Source of the DNA: RPQJ01 sp963714645
GTDB taxonomy: Bacteria; Pseudomonadota; Gammaproteobacteria; Steroidobacterales; Steroidobacteraceae
Assembly (NCBI GenBank): GCA_963714645.1
Contig: CAVQQX010000120.1
Location: forward strand, 1 to 10,827
DNA length: 10,827 nucleotides
Direction: 5' to 3'
Shown here: positions 6,742 through 10,827 of the stretch, one piece after another
How the letters are laid out: the number at the start of each line of letters is the position of its first letter
How positions within the stretch are numbered: the first letter of the stretch is position 1
The notes under the pieces: generated by a model
Seen by the model: only the letters and a program-made list of their open reading frames with translations
The model's database searches: none
Told to the model about the DNA's origin: nothing
Made by a program: the position numbers and the translations under genes

Positions 6742-7440
6742 ATGACCGTCCTGGATCCAACGCCGCTCGCGAGCGTCCGCACGCACCATCTCTTCGCCGG
6801 GCTGGCGCCGCCACAGCTGCAGCGGCTGCTGTCGTCGGCTCGAGTCGTCGAAGCCGACACGGGGCAGGTGCTGTTCGATCGCGGCGAGCCGTCCCGGCAC
6901 TTCTACGTCGTGCTGGAGGGACAGGTGAACCTCGTCCTGTATTCCAAGACGGGCGAGGAGAAGATCGTCGACATCCTCGGGCCGGGACAGAGCTTCGCCG
7001 AGGCCGTCATGTTCATGTCCGGCTCGGCCTATCCCGTCTCCGCCGTCGCCGCGCTCCCCTCGCGCATCGCCTGCTTCTCGAGCGCCGGCTACATCGCGAT
7101 GCTGCGCGAGAGCCCCGAGACCTGCCTGCGCATGCTCGGCCACCTGAGCCAGCGGCTCCACGTGCGCCTGCGCGAGATCGAGTACCTGACCCTCGAGAGC
7201 GCGACCCACCGGCTCGTACGCACGCTCGAGTCGCGGCTGCCGCCGGATGACGACGGACCGTGCGAAATCCAGCTCCACGAATCGCGCCAGGAGATCGCCT
7301 CCCGCCTGTCCATGAAACCGGAGACGCTCTCGCGCATCCTGCGCAATCTCGCCGATTCAGGCGCGATCGAGGTGCACGGTCGCAATCTGCTCGTGCCGAG
7401 CCGCGCCCGCCTGCTCGAGATCCTCGATTCGCGCGAGTGA
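6742..7440 (+). CDS. dnr: Crp/Fnr family regulator, DNR-like (nitric oxide sensor)
   Basis: Transcription factor of 232 aa. Residues about 15-125 form the cyclic-nucleotide-type sensor barrel (THHLFAGLAP, FDRGEPSRHFYVVLEGQV, FAEAVMFM), about 127-160 the dimerisation helix (HLSQRLHVRLREIEYL) and about 175-210 the winged helix-turn-helix. The recognition helix KPETLSRI carries E194, S197 and R198, the residues that in FNR/DNR read TTGA half-sites. There is no FNR-type N-terminal Cys cluster, so it is not an oxygen-sensing FeS protein. Line-by-line resemblance to Pseudomonas DNR as I remember it is strong (HHLF, FAEAxMFM, LSxRLHxRxxEIExL, PETxSRI), implying NO sensing through heme. H15-H16 match the His pair of DNR, but the position before the HTH where DNR has a His is Arg here (R188). 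The second ATG was chosen because the first (6706) lies in the likely -10. Target: the palindrome at 2498-2511. Confidence 0.87.
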   Translation: MTVLDPTPLASVRTHHLFAGLAPPQLQRLLSSARVVEADTGQVLFDRGEPSRHFYVVLEGQVNLVLYSKTGEEKIVDILGPGQSFAEAVMFMSGSAYPVSAVAALPSRIACFSSAGYIAMLRESPETCLRMLGHLSQRLHVRLREIEYLTLESATHRLVRTLESRLPPDDDGPCEIQLHESRQEIASRLSMKPETLSRILRNLADSGAIEVHGRNLLVPSRARLLEILDSRE

Positions 7441-7628
7441 AGCGTCGCCCGGGCGGCCGTCGAGGTCTGGTTCTCGGTCTGGAACGGCAAGGATCAGAAG
7501 TCCGCGATCGTCGTCGTCGACAGGACGGTCCCGCGACGCGAGCCACCGCCCGGCCTACCGACACCGATCGCGCGCTGCGCTAGGCTCGACCCCGGCACGA
7601 TACGGTCGTGTCGCAGGACATGGGCCAC
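7441..7628. other. intergenic region between dnr and the antiporter
   Basis: 188 bp with no terminator-like hairpin plus T-run after dnr. In the dnr frame the sequence after the stop reads VEVWFSVWNGKDQKSAIVVV (7459-7518), which looks more like protein than typical spacer, but it has no start codon and I recognise no family. The last 70 bp hold the candidate antiporter promoter. Confidence 0.4.
7558..7586 (+). promoter_or_regulatory. candidate sigma70 promoter of the antiporter gene
   Basis: CCGACA (7558-7563, four of six to TTGACA), a 17-bp spacer and TAGGCT (7581-7586, three of six to TATAAT). The predicted start near 7593 leaves a short leader before the candidate translation starts at 7608, 7620 and 7629. 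The spacing is ideal but the hexamers are only moderate matches. Confidence 0.4.
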
Positions 7629-8936
7629 ATGCACTTCGGACTGTGGGCATTCATCGTCGGGGCATTGCTGGTCACGATGGCGCTGGCCGGGAGTTACCTC
7701 CGGCGCCTGCCGGTCAGCACAGGCATGCTCTATCTCGCCGTGGGTGCGGGCCTCGGGCCCGTCGGACTCGCGCTGGCCGCCCCCAGTCCACTGTCGCACG
7801 CCGTCCTGCTCGAGCGGGCGGCGGAGGTGGCCGTGCTGATCTCGCTGTTCTCGATCGGGCTCAAGCTCGGCGTGCCGCTCTCCGACGAACGCTGGCGCAT
7901 CGCGCTGCGACTGGCTTCCGTCTCGATGATCGCGACCGTCGCGATGGTCGCGGCCATTGCGTACTTCGGCCTGGGGATGCCGGTCGGCGCCGCCGTGCTG
8001 CTCGGCGCGATCCTCGCCCCGACCGACCCCGTGCTCGCCTCCGACGTGCAGGTGGTCGCGGCAGACGACCGCGACCGGTTGCGTTTCAGCCTGTCCGCGG
8101 AAGGCGGGCTCAACGACGGCACCGCGTTTCCGTTCGTGATGCTGGGCCTCGGGCTGCTCGGCCTGCACGACCTCGGCGCCGGGGGCTGGCGCTGGTTCGC
8201 CGTCGACGTGGTGTGGGCCGTCGGCGCAGGACTCGCGATCGGCGCCGCGTGCGGCGCCGCCCTCGGACGGCTGGTCGTGTACCTGAGGACGCAGCACCGT
8301 CTGTCCGTGGGGCTCGACGAGTTTCTCGGTCTCGGCCTCATCGCCGTGACCTACGGCCTCGCGATCCTGAGCCTCGCCTACGGCTTCCTCGCGGTGCTCG
8401 CCGCGGGCGTGGCGCTGCAGCGCGTGCAGCACGCGGACGAGCCCGGGGAGGCCCCCGCACGAAGTCCACTCGAGTCGACACGCGACGCCACCGAGCTGTC
8501 GACGGACTCGCGCTACGCCGGAACCGTGATGGCGCGGGAAGTCCAGAGTTTCAACGAGCAGCTGGAACGCATCGCGGAGCTCGCGGTCGTGCTCGTCGTG
8601 GGCAGCATGCTCCACCTGGTCGCGCGCGACGTCGCGGCGTACTGGCTGGTCGCGGCGACGCTCGTGCTGGTGAGGCCGCTGGCCGTCGGCATCGGACTGC
8701 TCGGCGCCCCGGTCGTGCCCGAGCAATGGCGGCTCATCGCGTGGTTCGGCATCCGCGGCATCGGCTCGATCTATTACCTGATGTTCGCGATCAACCACGG
8801 CTTGCCCCCGGAACTCGCGACACGGCTCGTCGGGCTCACGCTCGCGATGGTGGCTGCGTCGATCGTGTTGCACGGCGTATCCGTCACGCCGCTGATGAAT
8901 CGTTACGCGCGAGCCAAGCCGCGTCGCGACGCTTGA
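7629..8936 (+). CDS. CPA1 family Na+/H+ antiporter (NhaP-like)
   Basis: Inner-membrane cation/proton exchanger, 435 aa from this start, with 11-13 hydrophobic segments. Diagnostic motifs: APTDPVLASDVQ at 130-141 (TDP of the unwound helix), SAEGGLNDGTAFPF at 156-169 with the ND pair N162-D163 that forms the ion site in CPA1 exchangers, and WFGIRGIGSIYYL at 372-384 with the conserved Arg R376. A hydrophilic loop at about 265-310 separates the two halves; there is no long C-terminal regulatory tail. Role is pH or Na+ homeostasis; Na+ versus K+ preference cannot be told. Start choice: GTG 7608, ATG 7620 and ATG 7629 are in frame; only 7629 has AGGA (7615-7618) at a workable distance, and it begins just before the first helix. 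No functional link to the NO genes upstream is evident. Confidence 0.9.
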   Translation: MHFGLWAFIVGALLVTMALAGSYLRRLPVSTGMLYLAVGAGLGPVGLALAAPSPLSHAVLLERAAEVAVLISLFSIGLKLGVPLSDERWRIALRLASVSMIATVAMVAAIAYFGLGMPVGAAVLLGAILAPTDPVLASDVQVVAADDRDRLRFSLSAEGGLNDGTAFPFVMLGLGLLGLHDLGAGGWRWFAVDVVWAVGAGLAIGAACGAALGRLVVYLRTQHRLSVGLDEFLGLGLIAVTYGLAILSLAYGFLAVLAAGVALQRVQHADEPGEAPARSPLESTRDATELSTDSRYAGTVMAREVQSFNEQLERIAELAVVLVVGSMLHLVARDVAAYWLVAATLVLVRPLAVGIGLLGAPVVPEQWRLIAWFGIRGIGSIYYLMFAINHGLPPELATRLVGLTLAMVAASIVLHGVSVTPLMNRYARAKPRRDA

Positions 8937-8981
8937 CCACGGGCCCCGGGCGGACCGCCGCATCGCCTGCGTCGCAACCTG

Positions 8982-9071
8982 TCAGAACTCGTAGTGCAGC
9001 GTGGCCGCCGTGCTGAGTCCCGGTCGCGTGTAATACGGCACGAGCGGACGCATGTGGCTCCCCGGGTCCCG
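8982..9071 (-). pseudogene. C-terminal remnant of an outer-membrane (TonB receptor-like) gene
   Basis: Read on the minus strand, this stretch ends PYYTRPGLSTAATLHYEF followed by TGA. A closing beta-strand with alternating hydrophobic residues and a terminal aromatic (YEF) is the signal that ends TonB-dependent receptors and other beta-barrels recognised by BamA. The frame is open only back to a TGA at 9156-9158 and has no plausible start, and the residues before about 9071 lack barrel-like character. It is therefore read as the 3' stub of a lost or truncated gene. The match rests on a single strand of about 18 residues, so chance resemblance is possible. Confidence 0.42.
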
Positions 9072-9217
9072 CTCGACTCGGCACGCGCCTCGACCCTTTG
9101 GGTTGGCACGAGCCTGCGCCGTGCCATCCCGGCCGCGCGGTCGACGCGCGCAGGATCATTTCCCCGGTTTCCGTGTGCGATTCCGCCTCTGTCACGAGGC
9201 ACAGGCGGCCGTTCCTT

Positions 9218-9239
9218 GTGCAAAATCAGTGCAAAATCA
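9218..9239 (+). repeat. tandem 11-bp direct repeat
   Basis: GTGCAAAATCA occurs twice with no gap (9218-9228 and 9229-9239), and the next bases CTGC resemble the start of a third, broken unit. An 11-bp period puts both copies on the same face of the helix, as expected for a protein-binding site. It is conspicuously A-rich against its GC-rich surroundings and lies 141 bp before the S41 peptidase start. It could be an operator, or a trace of a past insertion event. Confidence 0.55.
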
Positions 9240-9379
9240 CTGCCTCGCGCACGCTCGACCGTAAATCAATGGGTTACCGTCCGCTACGCTGGAATTCGCA
9301 AGTGATATGTAAAAAACGCCGACGAGCGGCCGCGGCGACGTGTGGCGGCGGACGTCGGTCACGCCCACACTTCGGGTCG

Positions 9380-10792
9380 ATGTTTTCGACCAGTGGCACA
9401 GTCGAGGCCGGCCGTTGTGGATCCAGGCTTCTGCGGGGGTCCGCGCTCGTGGCTGCGACCTTCCTCGCGGCCTGCGGCGGTGGCAGCGGTGGCAACGGCT
9501 CGCACGGCGACGAGGGCGGGGGCGCCTGCGGCGAAGCCGCGCGCAAGGAGTGGCTGCTCGACGTCGCGCAGGACTGGTACCTGTTCCCCGAGACCCTGCC
9601 CGCGTCGGTGAATCTGGGTTCTTATGCGACGGCCGAGGAACTGCTCGACGCGCTCACGGCGACCGCGCGTGCCCAGGGGAGGGATCGCTTCTTCAGCTAC
9701 CTGACGACCCGCGCCGCCGAGGACTCGCTGTTCGGCGAAGGCGAGTTCGTCGGCTTCGGCTTTCGCAACCGCGTCGACGACGGCAACCGGCCGATGATCA
9801 TCGACGTCTACCACGGCAGCCCGGCGAGCGAGGCCGGGCTCGCGCGCGGCGACGAAGTGCTCCAGGTCGACGGCACGGCGATCGGCGACGAGAACCTTTC
9901 CGACCTGCTGGGTCCCGCAGAGGACGGGGTGCGTCGCGTGCTGACGCTGCGCAGGCTCGACGGCTCGACCTACGACGCGGACATGACCAAGCGCACGGTC
10001 TCGCTCGATCCCGTGCCCGACGACTACGGCGTCGAGGTCTTCCCGCTCGCCGGCACGACCGGCGTGGGCTACGTGCACCTGCGAAGCCACATCTCGACTG
10101 CCGACGCGCAGCTGCGCACGGCGTTCGCGACGTTCCGCCAGCAAGGCCTGCAGTACTACATCGTCGACCTGCGCTACAACGGCGGCGGCCTCGTCAACAC
10201 GGCCGAGCTGATCGACGACCTGCTCGGCGACGCGCGCTCGACCAGCGACGTGCAGTACCGCGTCATCCACAATGCCGCACGCTCGAACCAGAACTCCACC
10301 GTGCGGTTCGTGCCGCAACCGCAATCCGTGACGCCAGTGCGCATCGCATTCCTGACGACGGAGGGGACCGCCTCCGCGAGCGAACTCAACGTCAATGCGA
10401 TGAAGCCGTGGGTCGAAACCGCGATCGTCGGCGCCGACACGCTCGGCAAGCCGGTCGGTCAGCTCGCCTTCGACCTCGCGGGCTGCCAGGACCGCCTGCG
10501 TCTCATCGCGTTCAAGCTCGAAAATGCGGACAGCGAAGGCGACTATTACGACGGGCTCGCACCGACGATGCAGTTCGCCTGCGCCGCGCCGGACACGCTC
10601 GATGCGCCGCTCGGCAGTGCCGCGGACAGCCTGGTGCAGGCCGCGCTCGACTGGATCGGCACCGGCGCCTGCGGCAACGTGATCTCGGCGGCGCCGGGCG
10701 GTCTGCTGAAGCCGGACGGCTCGCGCGCGCCGCCGTTCCCGCGGCCGCGGGAACCGTCGAATGCCGAGCACTGGCTGCCCGGCATCCAGTGA
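9380..10792 (+). CDS. S41 family peptidase, lipoprotein (C-terminal processing protease type)
   Basis: Envelope serine protease of 470 aa. A type II signal peptide (hydrophobic LVAATFLAAC) ends in the lipobox LAAC with the lipidated Cys at C32, followed by a flexible Gly-rich linker, so it is membrane-tethered in the periplasm or envelope. An N-terminal helical part (CGEAARKEWLLDVAQDWYLFPE) precedes a PDZ-like domain at about 120-205 (GSPASEAGLARGDEVLQVDG) that probably binds substrate C-termini. The catalytic region has DLRYNGGG at 263-270 and TASASE with S332. K357 lies exactly 25 residues later, the same Ser-Lys spacing as E. coli Tsp, so the dyad looks intact. The tail (about 440-470) is Pro-rich. 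The ATG at 9380 gives a normal lipoprotein signal; the frame continues upstream but would place 94 unrelated residues before it. No good Shine-Dalgarno is visible. Substrate unknown. Confidence 0.9.
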   Translation: MFSTSGTVEAGRCGSRLLRGSALVAATFLAACGGGSGGNGSHGDEGGGACGEAARKEWLLDVAQDWYLFPETLPASVNLGSYATAEELLDALTATARAQGRDRFFSYLTTRAAEDSLFGEGEFVGFGFRNRVDDGNRPMIIDVYHGSPASEAGLARGDEVLQVDGTAIGDENLSDLLGPAEDGVRRVLTLRRLDGSTYDADMTKRTVSLDPVPDDYGVEVFPLAGTTGVGYVHLRSHISTADAQLRTAFATFRQQGLQYYIVDLRYNGGGLVNTAELIDDLLGDARSTSDVQYRVIHNAARSNQNSTVRFVPQPQSVTPVRIAFLTTEGTASASELNVNAMKPWVETAIVGADTLGKPVGQLAFDLAGCQDRLRLIAFKLENADSEGDYYDGLAPTMQFACAAPDTLDAPLGSAADSLVQAALDWIGTGACGNVISAAPGGLLKPDGSRAPPFPRPREPSNAEHWLPGIQ

Positions 10793-10827
10793 CGCGCATG
10801 CTCACGAGAGCAAGACCAACCGAACCA

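Larger units (their letters stand above)
8937..9379. other. 443-bp gene-poor region
   Basis: No complete gene on either strand. It holds a minus-strand fragment resembling the end of a TonB-dependent receptor (8982-9071), then GC-rich spacer, then an A/T-richer patch (about 9215-9316) containing a tandem 11-bp repeat and an A6 run. The patch is the likely 5' regulatory region of the S41 peptidase. Short frames here have compositions typical of out-of-frame GC-rich DNA. Confidence 0.6.

Noticed and set aside
9256..9269. Possible second FNR/DNR half-site (ATCAA) before the S41 peptidase
   Set aside because: The partner half-site reads CGACC rather than TTGAT, so there is no palindrome.
9311..9337. 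Minus-strand hairpin (5-bp CGCCG/CGGCG stem) followed by T6, a possible terminator
   Set aside because: The stem is short with an 11-nt loop and there is no minus-strand gene upstream to terminate; in GC-rich DNA such a stem is expected by chance.
10798..10827. ATG shortly after the S41 stop, opening a frame to the window edge
   Set aside because: Only ten codons are visible, with no clear ribosome site or recognisable sequence; too little to call a gene.

Overview
This is a GC-rich window with dense, short-spaced genes and mostly weak Shine-Dalgarno sites. Gene content (Zwf/Pgl/Gnd sugar-acid module, single-subunit quinol NO reductase, NnrS, DNR-type Crp/Fnr regulator, lipoprotein S41 peptidase, a TonB-receptor-like fragment) points to a Gram-negative proteobacterium, most likely a high-GC gamma- or betaproteobacterium capable of low-oxygen or denitrifying growth. 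The genus cannot be read from this sequence.

Left part (1-2385): the oxidative pentose-phosphate block. The 3' end of a 6-phosphogluconate dehydrogenase on the + strand converges on a - strand pair, zwf (glucose-6-phosphate dehydrogenase) followed by an overlapping pgl (6-phosphogluconolactonase). Together they encode the three steps from glucose-6-phosphate to ribulose-5-phosphate and supply NAD(P)H.

Middle part (2386-7440): a nitric oxide module on the + strand. It holds a quinol-dependent NO reductase (norB/norZ type, 764 aa), a strong intrinsic terminator, nnrS, a SirB2-family membrane protein whose start overlaps the nnrS stop, and a DNR-like Crp/Fnr regulator. A perfect palindrome TTGAC-TTCG-GTCAA lies 76 bp before norB, at the spacing expected of a class II FNR/DNR activator site. 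The regulator encoded in the same cluster carries the ExxSR recognition helix that reads TTGA half-sites. Sensor, operator and NO-consuming enzyme are therefore all in this window. No nitrite reductase is present, so the module may serve NO detoxification or partial denitrification.

Right part (7441-10827): a CPA1 (NhaP-type) Na+/H+ antiporter with its own candidate promoter, then a 443-bp gap, then an S41 (C-terminal-processing type) peptidase lipoprotein. The gap holds an orphan - strand fragment that looks like the C-terminal beta-strand of a TonB-dependent receptor, and an A/T-richer patch with a perfect tandem 11-bp repeat. Those two items, the SirB2-nnrS coupling and the short reading frame coupled to nnrS are the least ordinary parts. 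I saw no RNA genes, CRISPR arrays or complete mobile elements, and no clearly undescribed multi-gene system.
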